Positions 1 to 12,300 of a DNA stretch of 64,000 bases are shown one piece after another. Position 1 is the stretch's first letter; each line of letters begins with the position of its first letter. This stretch comes from Dichomitus squalens LYAD-421 SS1. Taxonomy: Eukaryota > Basidiomycota > Agaricomycetes > Polyporales > Polyporaceae. The position numbers and the translations under genes were made by a program. The DNA is taken from NCBI RefSeq assembly GCF_000275845.1, contig NW_006766890.1, forward strand, positions 1,000,071-1,064,070. Direction: 5' to 3'. Under the pieces are notes generated by a model. It was not told where the DNA came from. It made no database searches and was given only the letters and a program-made list of their open reading frames with translations.

Positions 1-114
1 TCGTCGCATCTGCAGTCGCAGGGACATTCTGTTGGAGCTATGGTCATTGAGTGCGTGGTGACTTCCCGAATTTGATCCATCCCTGACCCCGTCCACAGCC
101 CCGCGCTGACGACC

Positions 115-3100
115 ATGAATGGGTCCTCCGGCAGTCCTCCCCAGCAATTCCAGCAGCCATCCTTCATGTCCTCACAACCTCAGTCTCGCATGCAGTTCTC
201 TTATCAACAACAAGCGCATTCCTCTCCATTATCCATTAATCCCTCATACGTCCACGCGAATGCCTCACATTACCAGCAACCCCAACAGCAGCATTCCATT
301 TCGCTTTCTCGCAATCACTCGCATTCCCCCTCGCAACAACAGCAACAACAACAGCAACAAGGAACCCTCTCGCCATTTGTCCTACACTCCCCGACGAGCG
401 GTTTCTACGCCGGTATCCCTCCTTCGTCCTTTTACGGCCAATCCCTGCAGCCTCAAGCAGGTCCCTCATCCACACCACAACCTCCTCCGCAACCCTCCCA
501 GCCCGCCCAACCTCCTCCCTCATCTGCATCACCCCCCGCGCCCAATAAGCCCTCGCCTGAACAGCGAAGAGCCAAACTGGCACAGGACGTGAAGCCATTT
601 ATTCAGCCGACCTCATTTACAGGAGCAGGCGCGGTCAATCAGCTAGTCAACATTCTTGACGATTACGGCATTCCAGAGGTTGAAGCTTCGTTACGTCTCG
701 AGATACTGACCAAGATCAGGGACAACGCTGGCAACCATTACTTCCGCGCTTGGGTCGACAACACAGTCGCCCTCGACATCATCCGCGAATGGCTTAAGCT
801 GGCGTTTCAGGGAAGGAACGAGCCCCAATTGCTCGAGACGATCATGCCTATACTGCACGTGAGTTGCACTATGATCTCTTCCCTTCTATTCCCCCGCTAC
901 CGATCCCCATCCTCCTTCGCCGCCCACAAGCAGTGAAGGTGCGCGCCCAAAGGCGCCGACGTTGTTATGGTCCCGTAGGTTGATTAAGCCGTCAAGCGTA
1001 GCACAACCCGTCAGTATGCGACCGCTGCTAGCGACGGCGGGCGTGTATTCTTGGGTTCTACCCTCGCTGAGGGTTTATAAATGCCCCCTACCGGGCGTGT
1101 GAGCTATGATAAGTCTCCGTAGCGGCTACCTAGTGCAGTCAGCCGTTATCACTCCGAGTCGTTTTAACTTCCTCGGGAAACTAGCGAACTAACGAGCACT
1201 GGCTGCTGCTTGCCATTGTCTAGATCATTGATCGCCTACCATTGACCGTCGACAAGCTCAAGACAGCCAAGCTTGGGAAGTTGATCATGCGACTCGTCAA
1301 AGAGCCTCCCACTCCGGGTGAGTTGAGCCTTTCGTGTGTGCACAAACCCAGAACATTGCGTTGTGGGCCAAGTGAATGCCGCGTAGAGGACAGATCAGAG
1401 ACCTGCGTGACGCATATATCTATTGAATCTGTAGAGAAGCTTTTGATTCGCCTGGTACTCGTCGATAAATTACATGTATCTAACTACTGTTTTTTCATGT
1501 GCGCCGAACGAAACCCATCAGCGATCAAGGACATGGCAGCGAACCTGGAAAAGAAATGGCGAAAATTGCTCGCACAAGAGGTGTCCGACAAGATGGACAC
1601 GGAAAACCCAGAGGGTAAGTCATGTCAGTCCATATCGCCACGTATCGATAACTTAAACGAGTACTGTCCAAATCAGACAAGAACAAGAAACGGCGAGCAG
1701 AGGGCATACCAGCGAAGGGTGCGCCCCCTGTGAAGAAGGCCGCCGTCCCTGGCGCGACTGCCTCGACGCCTAAGGCCATCCCTGTCAAGAAGGAGGCGAA
1801 ACCGGTAGTCAAGGACGCGAAGTCCGACTCGTCGTTCTTCTCCAAGCCAAAGGTAACCAAGAAGGAGCTGCCCAGTTTCAAGAAGAACGCGCCTGCAGCT
1901 CCTGCCCCTGTCAAGAAGGAGTCCGACCAGAACATTGCACAACCGTCGTCATTCAACCCCTTCGAAGAAGTGCTCAAGTCGTATGGATCGGCAGGGGCAT
2001 CCGCGACGCCGCCTCCTTCGGTACCGTCGCCCGCTCCGGGGCCTTCAACCACAGTCGCCTCTGTCACGGCTCCGTCGGGATTGACCAGAAAGGGCAAACT
2101 CAAGAGATCGGTTACTTGGGCTCCCGATGGGCAGCTCGAGCAGATCAGGCTTATTGAGCGCGCGGTGTACGACGATGACCCTGCCACTGTCAGCCTTCTT
2201 TGCTCGTATCAGCGTATGTACTGTATATTAATTAGAGGCCCAACGCGGCACTACGCACACAGGGCTCGCATCCGGCACATAACATTCGCGATCTTGACCG
2301 TGACGAGGGCGCCGCGCTTCATGCGGTACTATTCGACGAACAGATCGAATGGGCGGAGCCACAACGTGAGCACGCCATGTGTCGTGTCCTGTGATCCCGT
2401 GACTAATAAAGGACGCTGCAGCACTTGAGCTCCCTCCGGAAATCCAAATTCCTCCACGAGGCAACGACAGCCAAGAGCGTGCTGCGCAAGAAGAACGAGA
2501 GCAGAACGCGCTGCTTGTACTGTACCCCTCGCCGACACAGATTCCCGACAGCCCCGCGGAGCCGTTGACCCAGATCGCGGAAGATCATGTTGACGAGGGG
2601 ATGGTCCTCATGTTGACCGGTCCGGAAGTAGATGCTGTGCTTTGGAATGCCTCTCCCCCGCCTTCGACGCCATCGGCCGTTGCGGACCTCGTAGCGCAGC
2701 TCGCGTCGGGTTCAGGCGGCGACGTCTTGATGGGTGATAGCGGACAGGCTGCTGCAGCCGTGTCGAACATGTATACAAACGGGGACGGGTTCGACGCAGA
2801 GAAGCTAAAGCATCTCATGGCACAGCTCCAGCAATCCAATCCGCTCGCTACGCTCTCTGCAGGCGGTCTTGCGCCGTCGCAGCCTCAGCAGGGCGACTCG
2901 GCGCAGGGCTGGAACCCTGGGAATCAATACTCAGATTACGATCGGGGCTACCACGAAAACGGCGCCGGACGCGGCGGCGGAGATCCGAGCCGGCGATGGA
3001 ACGATGACGGTCCTTGGGGATCGGCGCCGGGAGGCCCGGGCCCTGCGGCCAGCGAGCGCGGCTTCCGGGGTCGCGGCCGGGGAGGGCCGCGAGGAATGGG

Positions 3101-3292
3101 CCGGGGCCGGGGAGACGGACATAGAAATACGAAACGAAAACCATGCAGTTTCTTTTTGGCAGGAAGGCGAGCACCCGAGTCTGTAGTGAACGAACGACCG
3201 AGGAAACTGATCACGCCCCCTTCGCTTCTCCCGTCCACAGATGCCGATATGGGGATCAGTGCGATTTCAGCCACGAAGCGCTCCCGTATTGA
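115..3292 (+). CDS. PNUTS/Ppn1-like PP1 regulatory subunit with TFIIS-N domain, RVxF-type motif, RGG tail and CCCH zinc finger
   Basis: Seven exons with introns 859-1223, 1318-1521, 1615-1676, 2189-2262, 2366-2421 and 3167-3240; the exons sum to 781 codons (780 aa). The N-terminus (about residues 1-160) is Q/P/S-rich with a run of nine Gln. Residues about 175-295 form a TFIIS N-terminal-like helical bundle (NQLVNILDDYGIPEVEASLR ... LGKLIMRLVKE). A KRSVTWAP segment near residue 455 fits the RVxF PP1-docking motif. The C-terminus has an RG-rich stretch, then C-x7-C-x5-C-x3-H near residues 757-777. This order matches PNUTS (PPP1R10), which targets PP1 to chromatin and the 3'-end/termination machinery; that role here is inferred from domain order. 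The intron at 2189 has a weak gtcagc donor and was chosen by frame. The last intron is GC-AG. Intron 1 is unusually long. Confidence 0.85.
334..360 (+). repeat. CAA/CAG microsatellite encoding poly-Gln
   Basis: A short run of mixed CAA and CAG codons encodes nine consecutive glutamines in the disordered N-terminus of the PNUTS-like protein. Mixed codons make expansion less likely than a pure CAG tract would. Confidence 0.9.
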
Positions 3293-4549
3293 CCGGTGCC
3301 ATACCTTGGACTAGTTGTCGACTTATCGCCGGCGTCGCATCCCCGAATTTCTTTACATCCAGATCGCAATCATATCAGCAATACTTCCTCGCATTCGCAA
3401 GCAACTCCTCACTACCTGCATAGTTACCACGTGTATCTCATACTAATATGTCTTGTTCATTCTATACGCCGTAGACATATGCATCGTACGCTTTTGGTCT
3501 CGGCCACAATCGAGCACGTTGGCAGAAACGTGCATGACGACGTAACAGGCGCCGACGTCAGCGATCCAAGGATACGGGTCTGTGCAATTCTTCTGTTCCT
3601 CATGATCGGCCACATCGAGTGATTCTATATAGCATCAGAGCAGCAGCCATGAGGGTCATGTGTATCGCGCAGTCGCCAAAGAGGCCACCTACTGGAAGCA
3701 CTTTTGTCTGTCGGATGCCCGATGCGACCTCCCAACATCACGCTCATGTGTCCCAGCTGGTATCCCACATGCTAGCTGCTGGAATGTCTTGAGTTCACGA
3801 ACGATTATACACAGTCGCCCAATCTAATGTCCGATCGGGGAGAGCTGCGCGCCTTAACTTTGGCCACCTAATAATCAGTCTGTAGTCTTGCAGGAAGGAG
3901 CTGTACACCTTGAACTACGTACGAAGACTCGTACGATCGCTGCAGTTACTTACAGAGCACAGAGCATACACCTGAGAGCGGAGGCCGTCCATACCGTGGT
4001 GGCTCTGATACACCCATCGACGTCTCAAGGGGCTATCAGGCATGCCTTTTGTTGTGTGCTTGCTCGCACCGGACTTTGGAGAATCTCGCGTCATCGTCGA
4101 ACTCGACATATGAAGTCTTTCTATCGTAATACCACCTCAGATCTCGCGACTCGACGATATTCGGGCGTCAGATAGGCGAGAGAGTGATAGATGATTAGTA
4201 TACAGTATAGAACAGCATAAATAGAAAAGTGATAAGACAACAGGTACCCGCAGCCTGGTTGGTCCTCGCAGAAGAGAAGAACAGTCCTCCGCAACGTGAC
4301 CCGAGAGTGACACTAAGATACAATCTACGTATATGCTATGCTGAGTAAATTATCAATTGGGCGATGATTGCAGCGAGATCCACGAGAACAGATAACACAT
4401 GGGAAGACAGCGGGAGGAAGACACTGGAGATAACAGGAGACTGTGTGAAGATCGGACAGTGTGGCAGAGAAGAGCGCAAAGCGGAAGCGGAACTAGAGAG
4501 CAAAGGCAATCAATGACCGTCCGCGGCCGCGGCCGTGAGGTGACCTGTT
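3293..4549. other. Convergent intergenic spacer, no gene seen
   Basis: Lies between the 3' ends of the PNUTS-like gene (+) and the LIM-binding gene (-). Open frames here are short, lack recognisable motifs and show no splice-linked extension. At 1.26 kb it is long for a convergent spacer, but I see no repeat or RNA gene in it. Confidence 0.6.
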
Positions 4550-7500
4550 TTATGACCCTTGTGTCTTTGTTCGTTTTCGACTCCCCCGCTTCGCTGTCGG
4601 CTGCGGCTCCGAGTTTGCGGTCGTGGGCGGGTCGTCGCCCGCCCGCTGGCTCGACGGTGCTTTGCGCTTCAGCGAAGCGTTTGCCATTGACGGCGTCGTT
4701 GGTCCGCCGGGCGTCGGTGCAGAAGCTGGTGTAGACGCAGATGGTGTAGAGCCCGACGCCTGTGCGGACTGTGGCGTTGCCTTCGCGGACCTCCCAGCTC
4801 CATCGAGTTGACCGACATTCTGCTGATCACTACTAGATGTTGGCTGCGATGGAGCTGGCGCGCTTCCCATATGTCCCAAGGAAGTCGATGGTCCAGCCGT
4901 CGGTATACCATTCGGCGGTTCCGAGTACGTCGAGCCACCCATCACGTTGCCGCTATAGCTGCCACGATTCGCGGCTTGTTCCTCGCGGATTTTATCCGCG
5001 AACGCTCTCAAGGCATCTGAAAGACAACTCGTCAGCCGTCTGCTTTAATTCAAGCTAGAGCCAACACGTACCACAAGGCCCCATCTTCTTGGTTACAGAG
5101 AACTGGATGAGATCAGACATTTGCGCAACGCTTTCCGCCAGCTGCGACCAGGAATAACCGTTCATCGAACGTACCGCTAGATAACATGAACTCGACTCAC
5201 CTCTAGACATCGCATTGTCGCCTGAGGAATCCCAAACGCGTTGATGGGTTCCGCAGGGATGACCCCATTCTCGATCAAGTACCGGGGCTCATCGAACTGG
5301 CTGGAGTCCCCTCTACTCATGTCCTCTGCTGTCCCATTCGCTGCGCCATTAGGCGACATGGGCACCACCCGCGGCGAGTCTGGTATTCGAGTGCCCTGAA
5401 TGGCGTCGAAGGCCAGGTACTTATCGTGCCAGAACGCGTCGAACTGCAAGCGTTCCACCTTCAACGCGTACGAAGGCACAGGCTGTTGTGAGGATGATTG
5501 CTGATTAGGATTCAACAACAGCACAGAGATCTCCGCAGTGAAGGGGCCGCGAAGGGTGATGCTATACCCGTTCGTGTAGCGGAACGTCCACTGCGCGGTA
5601 GCGCACTCGATGACCGCATGCATAGGATGGAGGAGCCGCTCTCGAGCGCCATCGATGGTGAGAGTCTGAGTTTTGACTCCTGATTGACTTGTGACGAGGA
5701 AAAACCGTGGGAAGATGGGATAGCCGATTTCTGAATTCGGCTGTCAGAATGTTTTGCACAGCACAATCTCGATTACATAACGCACCGAATGGTTTCGCCT
5801 CCACCTGTTGGTTGTCCTTCCAAAGAGTCAGCTTCATGGTAGCCTTCTCCGAGAAGTATTTCGAGACGACGGTGGTCCAGTATGACATATTGAGACGCTG
5901 AAAGACTGTGAGCTCATGGCCGTTGAGATGGAGTGAGAGGAAGACATACCTGTTTACTGTCCACACCCAACGCGCCACTCAGCTGAAGGAGCAGGTTGAT
6001 CCCCTGTCCAAGTCCTATTGGGTATATAGGAGGACTATAGTCGTCGTCAGCCTATGAGAAACATCTGAACCTCGAGATGCAGACACGCACCGCGACGCAG
6101 CGACAGCAGGAGCTGAAGACACAGGTGCTGATGGCCCCGCTGAAGGCGTCGATGGTGGCACACTGACTCGCTGCGGCTGATTAGCATCCGCTGCTGCGTT
6201 CGACTGCTGTCCTGCCGCAGGCGCCGTATTCGTCGGCGGTGCCGGAGTGCGCGCTCCTGGCCGTGCAGCTGTCGCGCTTGGTGGCCGCGATTCTACCTGT
6301 GCGGGGTGCGTGGATGGAGGTGCGCTAGCCGGTGGCTGGGCGGACTGGTGCGGAGGGCCTTGTGGACTGTGACCCGCGGCTGTAGGAACGCGTTGTGGTG
6401 GTGGCATACCGCCTGTATTCATGGGCAAGGAGGGCTGCGAGCTGCGAGGTGTGCGAACGGGATTAGGAGGGATAGGAGACTGACGGTGTGAGACCTGAGG
6501 CTGAGACTGAGGTCGCTGCATTACTGTTCCACCAGGATGCATCGGGTTGGAGAGGTGATCGGGTTGGCGGGGCGATCGTTGGGTAGGTTGTGAAGTGTTC
6601 GGAGGCATCGGGAATCCATTGTGTGGACCGTTATGCGAGGGTGGTCGGGGTGGCGCAGATACCGTAGGCTGAGCCATACCGTACGAACCCGTTGGGAAGC
6701 TCTCTCCGCCGTGGTTCATCTGGCCAAGCGCCTGGGCGGGGGTCATCACGCCCGACGGGTTCATTGGCGGGTTTCTAGGTTGAGACATATCGCCCCCCGC
6801 GTTCATAGGCGACGGCGAGTGTGCGATACTGAATTGGCCGTTGTTGATGCCCTCCATTGGCATCCGCTGGACGCCGTGAGAAAGCGTTGACTGGGTCGGT
6901 GGGTTCTGGTTCCAGGACATGAACATGGTGTTGTCGGGCGTCACCATACGGTTCCCGCCCGTTTGGGGACCCATGTTTGGCGGCTGCTGACCCGACGGGC
7001 CTACGTGCGTCGACGAAACCATCTGCGACTGCTGGTGTTGATGAGGGAGCGACATCGGGTTCCCGAAGTGTTGCATCGCGTGCCCTTGAGCGAGGTTGAC
7101 CGGCTGCGTAAGGGTGGGCATCATTTGCGACCCCGAGCTAGCCCGCGTGTGGACCTGAAGCGACGGCGCCCCATTCATAGACGCGGGTCGAACCATCGGG
7201 AGACTCATTTCTGGGGACATCGAGCCTCCTTGGGGGTGCGACGAAGGCTGCGGCCGCATCTGGAGGTTATGATTCGTCATGCGAGTAATCCCGCCCATTT
7301 GCTGAGAGCCGTTCATACCACCCATACCGCCACCGATCATGCCCGGCTGCATCGCGCCGATATGTGCACCCCCCTGAGCTAACGGCTGCGACTGGACGCG
7401 ACGGACGGTCTGCTGGGGAACCATACCTCCACCAGGGTATCCACCCATGTTACTACCCATGCCCTGCATATTTTGCATCTGGGCAGGCGCGAGGCCAGCC

Positions 7501-7811
7501 ATGTGAGGGGGTCCACCACCACCACCGGGATGCAGACCTGAACCATTAGGTTGCGCCCTCATGAACATGGGCTGTCGCGGGGGGTTGCCTTGCTGCATGA
7601 CCATGGGATAGTTCGGATTAGAGGGACCAGGCTGGCCAGGCATGATACCAAGGCCAGGGTTCGCGCCCTGATTGTTTTGGAGGAGACCGAGGTTATGCGG
7701 GTGAGGTTGCTGTCCGTGTTGCGGCTGTTGAGGGAAGAGCGACTGGGGCATGATGGGCTGATGCATATTCGGCACTCCTTGGCGAATCATTTCGGGGTGA
7801 GGGACGTTCAT
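4550..7811 (-). CDS. LIM-domain-binding protein (Ldb1/PtaB-like transcription cofactor)
   Basis: The start is the ATG at 7811 (MNVPHPEMIRQG); an in-frame ATG at 7853 is a less likely alternative. About 590 N-terminal residues are rich in Met, Gln, Gly, Pro and His and look disordered. The LIM_bind domain then runs over several exons between about 6.0 and 5.18 kb, with segments RLNMSYWTTVVSKYFSEKA, MKLTLWKDNQQVEAKPFEIG, HAVIECATAQWTFRYTNGY and FDAFWHDKYLAFDAIQGT. One exon at about 5.15-5.07 kb (VAQMSDLIQFSVTKKMGPC) joins the last exon (DALRAFADKIREEQA). The tail is S/T/A/P-rich and ends in a basic KRGSRKRTKTQGS segment, a probable nuclear signal. Ldb-type proteins dimerise and bridge transcription factors; Aspergillus PtaB works with the LisH-domain protein SomA in adhesion and development. 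The role here is inferred from family. Confidence 0.88.
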
Positions 7812-9305
7812 GAGGAGAATCGGTAAATGAGAAGGCGACCGACGGAGACGCAAGGACGTGTTGCCGTCGCATGCAGGAGACAGAAGTCGAGCTCGGCGAT
7901 TTCGTCAGGCACAGGATAAGCAGGCAGCGTCGCGGAGGACGACCGTGTAGGAGGTTTTGTAGGCCTCGAGGGCGGCGAGGGCGTCGAGGACGACGGTGGG
8001 CGGAGGAAGGGAAAGTTGAATCGCGTTGTGGCAGACGCACTCACACGCTTGAGCGACGGCACTGCTTCCACGCCACGAGTCCATCGCCTGCCCCGATTTC
8101 CCCGCATCCTCCCTCCGTCTCTCCCTTTTGTTTCTTTGCCTTCTTGCTGCCTTCTTGCTGCTGTGCGTGCCCGACAGCCCAGAGACAACAAGAATACGGC
8201 GCATATATGCGGCCGACAGGGAGCGACGCTGCTCCCGCACCGAGGCCGTCTATTCCGGGGGATCTCGCAGATATGCGCCGCGAGCTGGCCAATCTGTTTC
8301 CGGCACCGAGTACCGTACAACGGCTCGGGTAAATTACTTCCATCATGCTTTGTACTTACGCTCCTTCGTGCCGCAGCTGCATCCGCCTGCATACCTTTCA
8401 AGCGATGAGATCCATACAGAGAACTTTGTGCATGCCCGGCATTATCAGTCCATGCGGCTCCGGACTTCTTCGATAGTGGAAACGTTGCTTTATCCACAGC
8501 ATCAGTCCTATCGTTCACTCTATTGTCATGTACAACACACACATAACAATGCAATAGAGTGGACCCTCTTGCATCGATCAAGCTTGACAACAGACGTAAT
8601 CTGGGTGAAGGGCACCCGAAGATAAGCTTTGTCTGGATATCCGCCCATATTGAATGTGCTGTCGGACTCGGCTGGGCCTCACGCAGGGGATCATATCTGC
8701 TATGGGAAACGAGCTCGACGAGAAAATTGTGCGCGATACATTAGATGTGTCGAGGGGATCGGAACGATATAGAGGGAACGATACATTCATACGACCGGCG
8801 CAGTGCTCTGGTGCGCGATGCCCCGTGTACGCCCAATATCGGTCATTTTCCATTGCGACCACACAGTAAATAAGAGCCGTGGATCATCAATGCTGGTGTT
8901 TTACGGTCTCGGCCTCGATATCTATCTGTAGGAAGACGAAGATCGCCTCTTCTGGACTGGCTCTATACGACTGCTCCCCGGAATAAGCAGCTGACTAGTG
9001 AACAGCCTTCGCAAGTGTGTTCACGGTTTATAGGACTTGGACATGGGAGGCCCCTGTCCTTAATCTACTGCCGGAGCAGGGTGCGCTTACGGGTTGAGTA
9101 TGAAGGTGCTGCGTTCTGAGAAGACTGTCGGCGTTGCCGGGTGTGGCAACGGCGCGTGCAGACTGCGACAGATTTGGGCGGTCCTGGGCGCTTGAAGACA
9201 GCTCTCTCCTCCATCCTCCCTCTACACTCCTTCAGTTCTCGCCATAGACTGTGTTTTGCTTGACGTTCTGAGGTCCTGGCAGCACACAACTAGACATCCA
9301 AGCCC
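7812..9305. promoter_or_regulatory. Divergent promoter region of LIM-binding and kinesin genes
   Basis: A 1.5 kb head-to-head spacer. On the + strand, 8093-8165 is a pyrimidine-rich tract (CCTCCCTCCGTCTCTCCC type) followed by a repeated CCTTCTTGCTG; such tracts are common near fungal promoters. A 260-codon minus-strand frame (7808-8590) has no recognisable domain, and its composition is that of leader sequence, so it is not called. No TATA box is convincing. Confidence 0.45.
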
Positions 9306-12300
9306 ATGGCTGATCATGGCGATGGAAATATCAAGGTTGTTGTCCGATGCCGGCCCCTAAATTCGCGCGGTTCGTGTTTTCGGTGCTCCACTACGCGTTC
9401 TCGCGTTCATCCTGCTCACCTTGATGCCTTGCCTTGCTTCTGTCGTCATTCTGGCCCCCTCAAACCTTGTTTCTGACAACAGAGATCGCGCGCGGCGCGA
9501 AATGTCTCGTGCGCATGGAGGGGAATCAAACCATCCTAGAGCCTCCGGAGCCAGGCTCGGCGGGTGCGCAGGCAACGTCAGGACGTGCATCTGAGCGCAA
9601 ACCGATGACTTTTACGTTCGACAAGAGTTATTGGTCCGCAGGAGAGAGGACCGATCCCGGATATTGCTCTCAGCAAACGCTGTACGACGACCTTGGGAAA
9701 GAGCTACTCGACCACGGCTTTGCAGGGTTCAACGCGTGTATCTTGGCTTGTGAGTACAGTCTGCATCGCATCTTCCGCTCGTGTGCTGAACGTAAGGACA
9801 GATGGACAGACAGGTACGTGTGAAACGCAAGCAGGACGAGGTTAGAATGGAAACTCACGCAAATGGTGGGTAGGTTCTGGGAAGTCTTACAGGTGCGCTC
9901 CCTTGTTGTTGTTGTGGCGTACTCCTAATGACCTAAATCACCTTTGCATAGTATGATGGGCTGTGAGTACATTAGTGTAGTACCCCCTAGTCCGTGCTCA
10001 TTTATCCTCGTTACCAGACGGCCCTGACAAGGGAATTATACCACTCACATGTTCCGAGCTGTTCTCGCGGATCGAGCAGAAGAGTTCGGACCCCAACGTC
10101 AGTTTCACAGTAGAAGTATCTTACATCGAAATCTACAACGAGAAGGTGCGGGACTTGCTTAACCCCAAGAACTCCGGAAACCTCAGGGTCCGTGAGCACC
10201 CCAGTCTCGGGCCGTACGTCGAGGACCTCTCGAAACTCGTCGTCAACAGCTACGATGAGATGATGACGCTCATGGACGAGGGCAACAAGGCCCGTACGGT
10301 CGCTGCGACCAACATGAACGAGACGTGCGTATCTCCGCTCCTTTTCTGCCTCATGTGATCTCTTGGGGATGGAACTGTTGGGTTGACGGTGGCGCTTGAG
10401 ATAGGTCGTCCCGTTCGCATGCTGTTTTCACCCTTCTACTCACGATGAAGCGGCACGATGTGGATACCAACCTCGACACGGAGAAGGTGTCGCGTATCAA
10501 CCTAGTCGACCTTGCGGGCTCCGAGCGAGCGAACTCGACCGGCGCCACCGGGCAACGGCTGAAGGAAGGTGCGAACATCAACAAGTCGCTCACCACGCTC
10601 GGGAAGGTCATTGCTGCTCTTGCTACTGCGAGTCAGGCGGAGGGCAAGAAGGGCAAGAAGGGCAAGGCAGAGGATTTCATTCCCTATCGAGATTCCGTAC
10701 GTCTCGCATATTATACGTATTATCTGTTGGAGATTGAGTGCGACCGCTCCCCAGGTCTTGACATGGCTGTTGAAAGACAGTCTGGGAGGAAACTCGAAGA
10801 CGGCGATGATTGCTGCCATCTCGCCCGCCGATGTGCAATATGAGGAGACCCTCAGTACTCTGCGTTATGCCGACCAGGCCAAGAAGATCAAGAACAAGGC
10901 TATCATTAACGAGGACCCCAACGCGAAGCTTGTTCGCGAGCTCAAGGAGGAGTTGGAGATGCTTCGAGGTACGATGCTTCAGACTCTCTGCGCATGCATA
11001 CACTGACTTGCTGGTGCTGCTAGCACGTGTGTCTGGTGCAAGTTCCGAAGCCGTCTTCGACCCAACGATCCCGGCGGCGCAACAGAAGGTCACCTACCAA
11101 GCGAAGGACGGGACGATCAAGACGGTCACGAAGGCGGAGCTGCAGGAGCAGCTGGAGACGAGCGAGAAGCTTATGCAGAGCTTGAACGAGACCTGGGAAG
11201 AGAAGATGCAGCGTACACAGGAGATCCAACGGGAGCGAGAGCAGGCCCTGGAGGAGCTGGGTATCACGGTCGACAAGAACAACGTGGGCGTCCATACCCC
11301 AAAGAGGATGCCCCATTTGGTCAACTTGGTGCGTCGCATAGCTGTTGACGTCGGGAATGTGGCCTTGCGTGCTCATAATCGTTGTGCGTGGCAGAATGAG
11401 GATCCTCTCATGAGCGAGTGCTTGATCTATCAGATCAAGCCAGGCAAGACGGACGTTGGGAGGTTGGAAAGCGACAAGAGCTGTGCAATCCGTCTCAGTG
11501 GAGACAGCATTGCCGAGGAGCACTGCTACTTCGAGAACACTGACGGCAAGGTTACCTTGCATGCCATGCCAAATGCCGTTACCGTATGTATTCGTTGTTT
11601 CCTAGGCGTTTGTCGCGTTACTCAAGAAATCTCGTAGTTTTTGAACGGCCGACAGATCGAGCCCGGGCAGGTAATATCCCATGCTGTAGCTATTCAGCGT
11701 AACAATAAGCTCACAGTCATTGTGTAGGCTCACAAGCTGCGCACGGGCTATCGTATAATTCTCGGTAAGTGGTTCTTTACAACTGCATAAGTGGTACAAT
11801 AGTTCCAACACTACGCAGGCGAGCACCACGTCTTCCGTTTCAACCACCCGGAGGAAGTACGGAAGCTGCGAGAACGCGCTAGGGCGAAGTCGCAGATGAG
11901 CATCAGCATCACCGCCGCTGATCTTGCTGCCGAGGCCAACTCCGAAGCGACTCGGCCTAGCTCACCGACAGGCTCTGAAGTCGACTTGAACGATGTTGAC
12001 TGGACGTTTGCGAAGCGAGAGGCGGCACTGGCGAGGCTTGGACTTGACCCCTCTTTGGACAATCTCCCCGACGAAGACTTGAACAAGCTATTCGAGAAAA
12101 TCACGAAGGTGAAGACGATGCGCGACCACAACGCGAAGCGGCCGGAGAGCAGTCTCAGCCACGCGGACGACATCTGGAGCGAGTCTGGACGACCGGCCGA
12201 TACCCTGACTGATGATACCAGCGTGGATGCCATGACCAATCACGATAGCCCTGAGTTGGGGGAGAACTTGAGGGAGATGCAGAGCCAGCTCGAGCACCAG

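Noticed and set aside
7808..8590. 260-codon minus-strand open frame upstream of the LIM-binding gene
   Set aside because: No domain, low-complexity composition, and it overlaps the probable leader and promoter.
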